DNA of 64,000 nt from NCBI RefSeq assembly GCF_021283305.1, contig NZ_JAJSOK010000002.1, positions 186,001 through 250,000 of the forward strand, written 5' to 3'. The translations under genes were made by a program, and so were the position numbers. Below the pieces are notes generated by a model. It saw nothing but the letters and a program-made list of their open reading frames with translations. It was not told the DNA's origin and did no database searches. This stretch comes from Pseudonocardia kujensis (GTDB lineage: Bacteria; Actinomycetota; Actinomycetes; Mycobacteriales; Pseudonocardiaceae). Numbering within the stretch: position 1 is the first letter of the stretch; each line of letters starts with the position of its first letter. Shown here piece by piece: positions 1 through 7,887 of this stretch.

Positions 1-197
1 GAGAACGCCACGAACGCGATGGCGAGCTTGACGGCCACCGCGCCCTGGAACAGGTCGCCGGAGGCGAACGGGGCGGCCAGGACCAGGACGTTCTTGACCC
101 ACTGGCGAGGGCGCATCGTCCTGACGACGCCGGCCGCCAGACCGATCGGGGTCCGCTGCGGAGCCTCCACCGCCGGGGGTACGTCCGTGCTGGTCAT
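1..197 (-). CDS. ubiA: Decaprenyl-phosphate phosphoribosyltransferase, N-terminal part
   Basis: Only the first 65 codons lie inside the window; the gene continues beyond position 1. The reading contains RPRQWVKNVLVLAAP at about residues 29-43, a hallmark of the UbiA-family enzyme that moves phosphoribose from PRPP onto decaprenyl phosphate, the first committed step to decaprenyl-phosphoryl-arabinose (cell-wall arabinan donor) at the membrane. The ATG at 197 overlaps the TGA of the upstream PAP2 gene (ATGA), so the two are translationally coupled; the same pair is adjacent in mycobacteria (Rv3806c-Rv3807c). The family call rests on this short N-terminal motif plus context. Confidence 0.8.
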   Translation of the reverse strand, partial: MTSTDVPPAVEAPQRTPIGLAAGVVRTMRPRQWVKNVLVLAAPFASGDLFQGAVAVKLAIAFVAF

Positions 198-805
198 CAG
201 CGCTTCTTCCTGTGGATCAGGCGCGGGATCACGCGCCGGGCGGCGAGGGCGACGCCGGCGCCGAGCGCCGATCCCGTCGCCACGTCGGTCGGGTAGTGCA
301 CGCCCAGGACCAGCCGGGACAGCGCCATCACGGGCACGACGGCCAGCGGCGCGCGCGAGCGCAGCAGCCGGCCGTAGAGCACGGCGGCGGCGGTGGTCGA
401 GGTGGCGTGCGAGGACGGGAAGGACAGCCGGCTCGGGGTGCCCACGAGCACCTCGACCGACGGGTGTTCGGGACGGGGCCGGCGCACCACGCGCTTGACC
501 CCGATGGACGCCCCGTGGGCGAAGGCGACGGCCGCGGCGGACCACAGCCACTCGGCGCGCCGGCGCCGGTCGACGGCTGCACCGACGAGACCCAGCGCGA
601 GCCAGCCCCCCGCGTGCTCGCCGAAGTGCGACATGCCGCGGGCCACGGACACGGTCCGGGGCCGCGCGATCCCGCGCTGCACGGCGGACAGGACCTGCAG
701 CTCGGGCGAGGCCGGTGCGACGGGTTCGGACGGCACAGGAGCGGGTACGGCGGGAACCGTGGGTGCGTCCGGCGCGGCCGGTACGTCGAGCGACCGGTCG
801 GTCAC
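197..805 (-). CDS. PAP2-family phosphatase (decaprenyl-phosphoryl-pentose phosphatase type)
   Basis: 202 aa membrane phosphatase. All three PAP2 motifs are present: KRVVRRPRP at 104-112, FPSSHATS at 129-136 and SRLVLGVHYPTD at 163-174, supplying the catalytic His pair and phosphate-binding Arg/Lys. A Pro/Ala-rich stretch fills residues 8-35. The start is GTG at 805, preceded by GAGGAGG at good spacing. It sits directly upstream of the phosphoribosyltransferase and overlaps it by 4 bp. In mycobacteria the neighbouring PAP2 protein is thought to remove the 5-phosphate from decaprenyl-phosphoryl-5-phosphoribose, and the same role is inferred here. Confidence 0.85.
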   Translation of the reverse strand: MTDRSLDVPAAPDAPTVPAVPAPVPSEPVAPASPELQVLSAVQRGIARPRTVSVARGMSHFGEHAGGWLALGLVGAAVDRRRRAEWLWSAAAVAFAHGASIGVKRVVRRPRPEHPSVEVLVGTPSRLSFPSSHATSTTAAAVLYGRLLRSRAPLAVVPVMALSRLVLGVHYPTDVATGSALGAGVALAARRVIPRLIHRKKR

Positions 806-968
806 GGGCAGGCCTCCTCGCGCGCGCGGCGGGGTTTCCGCGGGCGCCGATCTGCGGGGTGTACGGCGCAGCCATGCTACGCGGCGGCCGCCCGCGGCCC
901 GGTCCGGCGTGCCGGGCCGCCCGTCCGCGCTGGTCAGCCCGACGCCGGATCCGCGGCCGGGACCGGGG

Positions 969-1793
969 TCAGAACCAGCGCTCCAGCACGAGGGCGAGGC
1001 CGTCGTCGACGTTGGTCGCCGTGGTCTCGTCCGCCGCCGCGACCACCTCCGGGTGCGCGTTGCCCATCGCCACGCCGTGCCCGGCCCAGCGCAGCATCGC
1101 GACGTCGTTGGGCATGTCCCCGAAGGCGACGACCTCGTCGGCCGCGATTCCGGCGAACTCCGGCGTGCGCTCCATGAGGTCGCGCAGCCCGGTGGCCTTG
1201 GACACGCCCGCCGGCGCCACCTCGATCAGCCCGCCCGGGTGCGAGAACGTGATGTCCACGGTGTCGCCGACCAGCGGCTCCAGGACCGCGGCCATGGCGT
1301 CGCTCGACATCCCCTTGGCCCGGACCAGCAGCTTCACCGCGGGGTGGGCCAGCAGCCGCTCGCGCTCCTCGGTCGGCGGGCCGCCGCCCGGCCAGGCGTG
1401 CTCGTAGTCCGGTTCGGCGACGAACTGGGCCACCTGGTCGTCGAACGCGTGCTCGCCGACCCGCTCGACCCCGAGGGTGGCGCCGGGCAGGGCCTCCGCG
1501 ACCGCCTGCTCGAGCCGGACGAGGTCCTCCGGGTGCAGGGGGCGGGAGCCGACGATCCGGTCGGCCTCGACGTCGTAGAGCACCGCGCCGTTGGCGCAGA
1601 CCGCGTACCGGACCACACCAAGCTGGGTCGCCACCGGCGGGATCCACCGCGGCGGCCGCCCGGTCACCAGCACGAAGGGGACGCCGCGGGCGACCAGCCT
1701 GCCGATCACGGCCGCGGTGCGCGGGCTGACCTCGTGGTCCTCGCCGAGCAGGGTGCCGTCGACGTCGCTCGCGACGAGGCGCGGGGCCTCCAT
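969..1793 (-). CDS. HAD-superfamily hydrolase, Cof type
   Basis: 274 aa. The N-terminal DVDGTLL (Asp10 nucleophile, Asp12 acid/base) and the C-terminal FGDMPNDVAML motif IV are intact, and the region between (about 85-190) is the size expected of a type IIB cap. These proteins are soluble phosphatases acting on small phosphorylated metabolites such as sugar phosphates or flavin precursors; the substrate cannot be read from sequence. Start ATG at 1793 with GGTGGAG upstream. Divergent from the glycosyltransferase at 1870 with a 76-bp gap. A Cof-type HAD gene (Rv3813c) also lies near the arabinan genes in mycobacteria. Confidence 0.85.
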   Translation of the reverse strand: MEAPRLVASDVDGTLLGEDHEVSPRTAAVIGRLVARGVPFVLVTGRPPRWIPPVATQLGVVRYAVCANGAVLYDVEADRIVGSRPLHPEDLVRLEQAVAEALPGATLGVERVGEHAFDDQVAQFVAEPDYEHAWPGGGPPTEERERLLAHPAVKLLVRAKGMSSDAMAAVLEPLVGDTVDITFSHPGGLIEVAPAGVSKATGLRDLMERTPEFAGIAADEVVAFGDMPNDVAMLRWAGHGVAMGNAHPEVVAAADETTATNVDDGLALVLERWF

Positions 1794-1869
1794 GCGCTAC
1801 TCCACCCGTCCGGACACGCCCCCAGCGTACGGGCAGCGTGGGAGCGATCTCCTTCGCTAGCGTGCCCGT

Positions 1870-2991
1870 ATGCGCGTGCTGCTGGTGTCGGCTCCGCTCA
1901 CCGGGCACCTGCTGCCGATGCTGCCCCTCGGTGAGGCGCTGTGGGAGGCGGGGCACGACGTGCTCGTCGCCACCGGCGGCGACGCGATGAACGCCGACAC
2001 CGGCGACCTCCCGGTGATCGACGTGGCACGCGACGTCTCCTTCGCCTGGATCGCCGCGCGGAACATGGCCGCACACCCCCTCGACGCCCGCGCCGAGCTC
2101 ACCGGCACGGCGGGCACGCGCATGGTCGCCCGGCTGTTCGGGGCGGTGAACGAGGAGCTGACGGACGGGCTGGTCACCGTCGTCGAGCAGTGGCGGCCCG
2201 ACGTCGTGGTCCACGAGCCGCTCGCCGTCGCCGGTGCCGTGGCCGCGGCCCGGTACGACCTGCCCACCGTGCTGCTGGAGAACTCGCTGTTCGACGGCCC
2301 CGCACTGGTCCGGGTGACCGCGGCGTCGAAGATCATGCGGCGGGCCTTGCGCCGGCACGGGCTGGAGGAGCGCGGGCTCCCGGCCCCCGAGGTGGTGCTG
2401 ACGACGGCGCCGCGCAGCGTGGTGGGCGAGCGCGCCGGGATGCCGATGCGACCGGTCCAGCGCGGCGGCGGCGAGATCCCGGCCTGGTTGCGGGTGCCCT
2501 CGGACGCGGCGGACCGGCCGCGCATCCTCGTCTCGCGCAGCACCGCCCCCGGTCCGGGCGCCGACCCCATGCCGGCGGCGCTGGCCGCGGCCGCGGAGGT
2601 CGACGCCGAGATCGTGCTGGTCCGGCCGGAGCCGCGGATCGAGCGCCGGGCGCGCGCGGTGGACCGGGTGCGGACGGTCGGCTGGGTCCCGCTCGTCGAC
2701 GGCATGCCGCTGTGCGCGGCGATCGTCCACCACGGCGGCTCCGGTACCGCGATGGGCGCGCTGTCCGCGGGGATCCCGCAGCTCGCGGTGCCCGGGGCCG
2801 GGGACCGCCGGCACAACGCCGAGCTCATCGCCCGGCGGGGGGCGGGCCTGTCCGGCAAGGTCACCGCCGAGGCGCTGCGCCGCCTGGTCGCCGACGGCGA
2901 GCTGGCCGCCAACGCCCGCGAGGTGCGCTCCGAGCTGGAGGCGATGCCGCCGCCCGAGGCCCGCGTGCCGGACGTCGCCGCCCTGGGATGA
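1870..2991 (+). CDS. GT1/MGT-like glycosyltransferase
   Basis: 373 aa, GT-B fold. The N-terminus MRVLLVSAPLTGHLLPML is the typical acceptor-domain start with the catalytic-position His (GH). The C-terminal donor site HHGGSGTAMGALSAGIPQL (about 284-302), followed by DRRHNAELI, matches the nucleotide-sugar binding motif of UGT/MGT enzymes. Such enzymes glycosylate lipids, macrolides or other small molecules. There is no biosynthetic cluster beside it, so the acceptor is unknown. It converges on the MarR gene (18-bp gap). Confidence 0.8.
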   Translation: MRVLLVSAPLTGHLLPMLPLGEALWEAGHDVLVATGGDAMNADTGDLPVIDVARDVSFAWIAARNMAAHPLDARAELTGTAGTRMVARLFGAVNEELTDGLVTVVEQWRPDVVVHEPLAVAGAVAAARYDLPTVLLENSLFDGPALVRVTAASKIMRRALRRHGLEERGLPAPEVVLTTAPRSVVGERAGMPMRPVQRGGGEIPAWLRVPSDAADRPRILVSRSTAPGPGADPMPAALAAAAEVDAEIVLVRPEPRIERRARAVDRVRTVGWVPLVDGMPLCAAIVHHGGSGTAMGALSAGIPQLAVPGAGDRRHNAELIARRGAGLSGKVTAEALRRLVADGELAANAREVRSELEAMPPPEARVPDVAALG

Positions 2992-3009
2992 GGAGGCCGG
3001 CGCGGCCGC

Positions 3010-3501
3010 TCACGGCTCCCAGGCCAGCAACGCGGTCCGCAGCAGGGCCGCCAACGACTCACGCTCGGCCGTCGTGAAGACCTCGAGCAGCTCGGCCTCG
3101 GCCGCGATCTGGCGCGGGAGGACCTCGTCGACCAGCCGCTCCCCGGCCCCGGTCAGCGCGACCCGGGCGGCGCGGGCGTCGTCGGGATCGGGGGTGCGGG
3201 TGACCAGGCCGGCCGCCGTGAGCTTGTGCAGCCGTTTGGTGGTCGCGGCCGGTGAGCCGACGACGCCGGCGGTGAGGTCACCGGGGCGCAGCGGCGCGTC
3301 GGTGCGCCGCAGCTGGCTGAGGACGTCGAACTCCGCGCGCGTCACCCCGGCGTCGGCCAGCCAGTCGTCGGCGGCCTGCTGCAGGAACCGCGCGGCCCGC
3401 AGGATCCGCCCGACGACGGCGAGGGGCCCGGTGTCGAGGTCCGGGCGCCGGACCGCCCAGATGGCCTGGATGTCGTCGATCGCGTCACGGTTCGCCGCCA
3501 C
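3010..3501 (-). CDS. MarR-family regulator
   Basis: 163 aa winged-helix protein. The recognition region reads LTAGVVGSPAATTKRLHKLTAAGLV followed by the wing TRTPDPDDARAARVALT, a standard MarR layout, with N- and C-terminal helices for dimerisation. The GTG start at 3501 is chosen because AAAGGGG precedes it by about 7 nt; in-frame extension further upstream would run into the operator. It is divergent from the FUSC exporter gene across a 57-bp gap holding two copies of a MarR-like operator, so it probably represses itself and the exporter. Confidence 0.85.
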   Translation of the reverse strand: MAANRDAIDDIQAIWAVRRPDLDTGPLAVVGRILRAARFLQQAADDWLADAGVTRAEFDVLSQLRRTDAPLRPGDLTAGVVGSPAATTKRLHKLTAAGLVTRTPDPDDARAARVALTGAGERLVDEVLPRQIAAEAELLEVFTTAERESLAALLRTALLAWEP

Positions 3502-3513
3502 CGGCTTCCCCTT

Positions 3514-3549
3514 TCGTACACCGGTGAAGTAATTTGTACACCAGTGAAA
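3514..3549. promoter_or_regulatory. Twin MarR operator between marR and FUSC genes
   Basis: Two near-identical sites, TACACCGGTGAA (3517-3528) and TACACCAGTGAA (3537-3548), repeat exactly 20 bp apart in the divergent gap. Each is close to a dyad. The 20-bp phasing places two dimers on the same face of the helix. The second site overlaps the region just upstream of the FUSC ribosome binding site. Confidence 0.6.
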
Positions 3550-3558
3550 GGAGTATGC

Positions 3559-4626
3559 GTGCAGGGGACGCTGGCCCGTGAACTGGTCCGTTTCGAGGCC
3601 CACGCCGGGGCGCACCGCCCCGCGCTGCGGTGCGGGGTCTCGGTGGGCGTCCCGATGCTGGCGCTGCTCGTGCTCGGCCGGCTGGACCTGCTGGGTGCGG
3701 CCACCTTCGGCGCCTTCGCGGCGATCTACGGCCGGAACCTGACGGTGCCGGCGCGCACCCAGGTGCAGGCGGTCACCGGCCTCGGGCTGGTCGCGAGCGT
3801 CGCGGTCGGGCTGCTCGCCGCACACCTGCCCGCCTCGCCCTGGCTCGCCCTCCTCGTCCTGGTGGGCGTGGCCGTCGCCGGCACGATCGGCGGCGAGGTC
3901 GTCGGGTGGAAGCCCGGCGGGCCGCTGTTCTTCGTGTTCGCCGCCGGCGCGTTCGCCGGCGCCCACCCGCTCGGCCTCGCCGCCGCGCTGCAGGTCGTGG
4001 CCGTGGCCGCGGGCTCGGCGGCGTTCGCGGTGCTGGTCGGGAGCGCCGGGGCCCTGCTGCCCGGGCACGTCCGCCGCCGGGCGCCGCTGGTGAGGCTCCC
4101 GCTCGGCGAGGCGGCGCGCCGGGAGATCGTGCTCGAGGTCCTGCTGGCCTGCGCGGTCACCGCTCCGCTCGCCGTGCTCCTGGGCGTCGGCCACCTGTAC
4201 TGGGCCCTGGTCGCGGCCGTCGTCCCGCTGTCGGTCGCGGGCTCGCGGGCCCGGGTGAACCGCGGCGTGCTGCGCATCGGGGGCACGCTGGGCGGGCTCG
4301 CGGTCGCCGCGGCGCTGCTGGCGCTGCACCTGCCGGGCTGGGCGATCGTGGTCGCCGCCGTCGTGCTGCAGACCGCGGCGGAGCTGCTGGTGATGCGCAA
4401 CTACGCCGTCGCGCTGCTGTTCATCACGCCCCTCGCCCTGGTGGTCGGTACGACCATGCACCCGGTCCCCACCGCCACGCTCCTGGCCGACCGGCTCGTC
4501 TCGACGGTGGTCGGGGTGCTGGTGGCGCTGGCCGTCCTGGGCCTGCGCGCCCGCCGCCGCCGGTCCCGGGACCGGGCCGTCGCCGTCCTCCCGGCCGCGC
4601 CCGAGACCGGCTCCTTCGCCGCGTAA
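3559..4626 (+). CDS. FUSC-family inner-membrane exporter protein
   Basis: 355 aa, almost entirely hydrophobic: two blocks of membrane segments (about 20-155 and 190-335) separated by a short charged loop ending GEAARREIVLEVLL. This two-block layout is that of FUSC/aromatic-acid exporter-like proteins (YccS, AaeB relatives), but without their long cytoplasmic domain. GTG at 3559 is taken as the start because AAAGGAG lies 6 nt upstream; a GTG at 3544 is in frame but sits in the operator. Regulated by the divergent MarR by inference. Substrate unknown. Confidence 0.75.
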   Translation: MQGTLARELVRFEAHAGAHRPALRCGVSVGVPMLALLVLGRLDLLGAATFGAFAAIYGRNLTVPARTQVQAVTGLGLVASVAVGLLAAHLPASPWLALLVLVGVAVAGTIGGEVVGWKPGGPLFFVFAAGAFAGAHPLGLAAALQVVAVAAGSAAFAVLVGSAGALLPGHVRRRAPLVRLPLGEAARREIVLEVLLACAVTAPLAVLLGVGHLYWALVAAVVPLSVAGSRARVNRGVLRIGGTLGGLAVAAALLALHLPGWAIVVAAVVLQTAAELLVMRNYAVALLFITPLALVVGTTMHPVPTATLLADRLVSTVVGVLVALAVLGLRARRRRSRDRAVAVLPAAPETGSFAA

Positions 4627-4654
4627 GGGCCCCGAACCGCGGGTACCCGACCGT

Positions 4655-5299
4655 ATGGGTGCGCCACAGGACACCGTGACCGCGCTGCTCGACGAGGCCG
4701 GCGAGACCTACGCCGAGCAGGCCGGGATCACGCTCGAGGACACGCCCGCGCCGCTGTACCGGCTGCTGGTGCTGGCGGTGCTGCTGTCGACCCGCATCCG
4801 GGCGGACATCGCCGTCGACGCGGCGCGCGAGCTCGTCCGCTCCGGGATGGGCACGCCCGAGAAGATGCGCGAGGCGAGCTGGCAGGACCGCGTCGACGCC
4901 CTGGGCCGCGCCCGCTACGCGCGCTACGACGAGAGCACCGCCACCGCGCTCGGCGAGGGTGCCGAGCTGCTGCTCGACCGGTGGAAGGGCGACCTGCGCC
5001 GGCTGCGGGAGGAGGGCCGCGGCGACGCAGACCGCATCCGCGAGCTGCTCACGGAGTTCCCCCGGCTCGGGCCGACCGGCGCCGACATCTTCTGCCGCGA
5101 GGCGCAGGCCGTGTGGCCGGAGCTGCGCCCGGCGCTCGACGGCAAGGCGCGGCAGGGCGCCGAGGAGCTCGGCCTGCCGACCGACCCGGACGACCTCGCC
5201 GCCCTCGTCCCCGACGACGGGCTCGCCCGGCTCGCGGCGGCGCTGACCCGGGCGGCGCTGGCGACGGACGTCGTCGAGAAGGTCCGCGGGCCCGCCTGA
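4655..5299 (+). CDS. Endonuclease III-like HhH protein, probably lacking glycosylase residues
   Basis: 214 aa. The first half has the helical core seen in endonuclease III relatives (LLVLAVLLSTRIRADIAVDAA). The segment aligned with the helix-hairpin-helix reads FPRLGPTGADIF, where EndoIII has LPGVGRKTA; the catalytic Lys position is Thr. The Fe-S cluster cysteines are also absent. It therefore looks like a DNA- or nucleic-acid-binding relative rather than an active bifunctional glycosylase. It lies 28 bp after the FUSC gene on the same strand and could be cotranscribed. Confidence 0.6.
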   Translation: MGAPQDTVTALLDEAGETYAEQAGITLEDTPAPLYRLLVLAVLLSTRIRADIAVDAARELVRSGMGTPEKMREASWQDRVDALGRARYARYDESTATALGEGAELLLDRWKGDLRRLREEGRGDADRIRELLTEFPRLGPTGADIFCREAQAVWPELRPALDGKARQGAEELGLPTDPDDLAALVPDDGLARLAAALTRAALATDVVEKVRGPA

Positions 5300-5305
5300 C
5301 CCGGC

Positions 5306-5752
5306 TCAGATGATCGCGACGGCCACCACGAGGCCGAGCGCCACGTGCGCGGCCGCGACCACCCACGCCTCGGCGCCGAGCTCCTCGGCCGCCAGCACCT
5401 CACCGATCCGGATGCCGGTGACCCACTCCAGCAGCCGCACCGCCACGACCTGCGCGACGATGCCGACCAGGCCGAAGATCAGCGCCGCGAGCAACCCCTC
5501 GGCCAGCAGCCCCGAGGCGCTCCAGATCGCGACGACCACGATGAACGCCATCGAGATCATCCCGGCGGACGTCACCAGCACCGCGCCCGGGCGGCCGTCG
5601 CGCACCAGCCGGTTCAGCTTGCCGGGCGTGGTGATGTCGATGGCCCAGAAGCCGATGAGCATGAGCAGCGCGCCGAGCAGCGCGTAGAGCAGGATCGCAC
5701 CGACGCCGCGGCCGATGTTCGCGAAGTACACCGCATCGAGGGCGAGGGTCAT
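5306..5752 (-). CDS. DUF350 membrane protein (YjfL-like)
   Basis: 148 aa with four predicted membrane helices (about 12-35, 50-72, 80-105, 122-147). DUF350 proteins are small membrane proteins found beside glutathionylspermidine-synthase-like ATP-grasp ligases. It is the last gene of a three-gene minus-strand cluster. ATG at 5752 follows GGAGGA. The cluster layout equals E. coli yjfL-yjfM-yjfC, which is linked to envelope stress, so a membrane-associated role is inferred; no enzymatic motif is visible. Confidence 0.8.
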   Translation of the reverse strand: MTLALDAVYFANIGRGVGAILLYALLGALLMLIGFWAIDITTPGKLNRLVRDGRPGAVLVTSAGMISMAFIVVVAIWSASGLLAEGLLAALIFGLVGIVAQVVAVRLLEWVTGIRIGEVLAAEELGAEAWVVAAAHVALGLVVAVAII

Positions 5753-5809
5753 GGGGTCCTCCGGGAGGAAGGGGACGGGGAGCGGGGGTCCGGGGCGGGG
5801 AGCGCGGCG

Positions 5810-6976
5810 TCAGTCCTCGGGGATGCGGTGCGGCACGAACGCGGCGCCGTCGTCCGTCACCAGACCCGCGGTCTCGCGGATGCCGAGCCCGGCCGAGCCG
5901 TCGCCCACGATCCACGCTCCCAGGGCGGGCCGGAAGCCGTCGAACTCCGGCAGCGGGTCGAAGAGCTGGTAGACGTAGCCCTCCTCGCCGTACACGCCGC
6001 CGGTCGAGACCTGCGAGCCGGGCGAGACGATGTCGACGTTGGCCCCCTCGCGTCCCAGCAGCGGCTTGCGCACGTACTCGGTGAGCAGGCCCGGGTCGTT
6101 CAGGTACGCGGGCAGCAGGTTCGGGTGGCCGGGGTACATCTCCCACAGCACGGCGAGGATCGCCTTGTTCGACAGCAGCGTCTTCCACAGCGGCTCGAGC
6201 CAGAGCGTCTCGGGCAGGCTGCGCACGACGTGCTTGCCGAACTCCTCGGTGAGGATCCACTCCCAGGGGTAGAGCTTGAACACCGAGGCGATCGGAGCCT
6301 CGGCCAGGTCGACGAAGCGGTCGAGGTCGACGTCCCAGCCGATGTCCTCGATCCGCAGGCCCACGGTGTCCAGGCCGGCCTCGGCCGCCGTCTCCTGCAG
6401 GTAGCCGACGGTCACGTGGTCCTCCCCCGTGGCGTCGCCGCCGGACCAGGTGAAGTGCACCTCGGAGCTGGGCAGCGCGCCCTTGATCTCGCCGAACCGC
6501 TCGACCAGGCGCTCGTGCAGCGAGTTCCACTGGTCGTCGTCGGGGTGGGTGTCCTTCAGCCAGTACCACTGCAGGATCGACGCCTCGAGCAGCGTGGTCG
6601 GGGTGTCGGCGTTGTACTCGAGCAGCTTGGCCGGGCCGGAGCCGTCGTAGCGCAGGTCGAAGCGGCCGTAGACGTGCGGGTCGTGCCGCTTCCAGGAGGC
6701 CGCGACCTTCTCCCACGCCCATTCGGGCAGGGCGAAGTCGCGGAACCGCTCGGTGGTCACGACGTGGTCCACGGCCTCGAGGCACATCGAGTGCAGGAGC
6801 TCCACGTCCGCCTCGAGGGAGAGGATCTCGTCCATCTCGAAGACGTAGTGCACCGACTCGTCCCAGTACGGCCGCGCGAGCCCGTTCCGGTCCCGGCCCG
6901 GGGCGTCGTAGACGAGTCCCTGGTCACGGACGATCTGCTGCCAGCCGGGGCGCGCGGCCCCGCGTTCACGGCGCAC
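5810..6976 (-). CDS. Glutathionylspermidine synthase-like ATP-grasp ligase (YgiC/YjfC family)
   Basis: 388 aa. Recognisable family signatures include YNADTPTTLLEASI (about 120-133), the tryptophan-rich stretch between, and the C-terminal KPLLGREGANV and STGGVYGEEGYVYQLF segments that form the ATP-grasp site. These proteins resemble the synthetase half of glutathionylspermidine synthase and are predicted to make a C-N bond to a peptide or amine; real substrates are unknown, and actinobacteria lack glutathione. GTG start at 6976, only 3 bp after the stop of the upstream gene. The start reading is MRRERGAARPGWQQIVRDQG. Confidence 0.85.
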   Translation of the reverse strand: MRRERGAARPGWQQIVRDQGLVYDAPGRDRNGLARPYWDESVHYVFEMDEILSLEADVELLHSMCLEAVDHVVTTERFRDFALPEWAWEKVAASWKRHDPHVYGRFDLRYDGSGPAKLLEYNADTPTTLLEASILQWYWLKDTHPDDDQWNSLHERLVERFGEIKGALPSSEVHFTWSGGDATGEDHVTVGYLQETAAEAGLDTVGLRIEDIGWDVDLDRFVDLAEAPIASVFKLYPWEWILTEEFGKHVVRSLPETLWLEPLWKTLLSNKAILAVLWEMYPGHPNLLPAYLNDPGLLTEYVRKPLLGREGANVDIVSPGSQVSTGGVYGEEGYVYQLFDPLPEFDGFRPALGAWIVGDGSAGLGIRETAGLVTDDGAAFVPHRIPED

Positions 6977-6979
6977 CGC

Positions 6980-7642
6980 TCAGCTCCCGCTGCTTCCGCC
7001 GGACTTCCCGCCCGACGAGGACGACCCGCCCGACGTGCCCTTCGACCCGCCGGAGGACGAGCCGCTGCTCACGCCGAGGCCGCCGCGCGAGATCGTCTTG
7101 CCCGACGGCGTGCGGACGGTCGCGTTCTGGGGCACGGTCGTGGTCCCGCCGGTGGCGACCTGGCCGATGTTGCCGGCGCCGCCGTAGTTGTAGTGGTACT
7201 GGCGGCCGCCGGCCCCGATGAAGATCGGGAAGAACCCGCCGCCCCCGTAGTAGGTGTTGTTGCTGGCCGAGGCCGGGGTGACGCAGTTCGCGTCGTCGAC
7301 GACGACGTTGTTGTCGTCGACGCAGCGGGCCTGGACCTCCTCGTCGTCCGAGGACACGGCGTAGCCGACGGCGATCAGCGCGACCACGCCGACGACGACG
7401 CCGGAGCCGATCAGGATCCGCTTGCGCTTCTTCTTGCGCCCGGCCTCCTCCTCGGCCAGCCGGGCCTCCTCGGCGCGGCGGCGGGCACCCTGCTCGCGGG
7501 CGCGCTTCTCGGCCAGGGTGGGTTCACGGGGCGTGGTCGACGCGTCCTGCTCCGTCATCCGGCCGCGGACCCTCTCGACGGGCCGGGTCTCCCCGGTCTC
7601 GTCCGGCGGCCCGGGCTGGTCCCGGCCGTCGTGCTCCGTCAT
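6980..7642 (-). CDS. DUF1190-like (YgiB/YjfM) membrane-anchored Ser/Gly-rich protein
   Basis: 220 aa. An acidic/Arg-rich cytoplasmic head (coiled-coil-like EKRAREQGARRRAEEARLAEE) leads to one membrane helix (ILIGSGVVVGVVALIAVGYAV), a pair of cysteines in a short module, an aromatic/Gly patch (YYGGGGFFPIFIGAG) and a TISRGGLG motif before a Ser/Gly tail. The TxTRGGxG ending is typical of YgiB/DUF1190, whose genes neighbour ygiC/yjfC. ATG at 7642 follows a GGGGGTGGA stretch; a second in-frame ATG near 7559 is possible. The family link is by motif and neighbourhood only. Confidence 0.6.
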   Translation of the reverse strand: MTEHDGRDQPGPPDETGETRPVERVRGRMTEQDASTTPREPTLAEKRAREQGARRRAEEARLAEEEAGRKKKRKRILIGSGVVVGVVALIAVGYAVSSDDEEVQARCVDDNNVVVDDANCVTPASASNNTYYGGGGFFPIFIGAGGRQYHYNYGGAGNIGQVATGGTTTVPQNATVRTPSGKTISRGGLGVSSGSSSGGSKGTSGGSSSSGGKSGGSSGS

Positions 7643-7887
7643 GCGTCCACCCCCGCCGCGCACCGTATCCGCTCCGGGCGTACGTGCGGAACCGCCCTCG
7701 GTCTCGGCTCGGTATCGACCCGACCAAGATCGTGACACCGTTCACCCGACCCGGGAGCCCTCCCGCCGCGCAGGATCACCGGATCGGGGTTCCTCGTCGT
7801 CCCCCGACGACACCTCGCAGCACGCTCCCGACCGATGACCGAGCGACGGCGGCACCGGATCGGGGTCGCCCGGACGGGGACGGCAAG

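Noticed and set aside
5345-7735. Long plus-strand reading of 796 codons
   Set aside because: It is antisense to three well-supported genes and is rich in His/Gln/Arg/Asp as expected of a shadow frame in GC-rich DNA.
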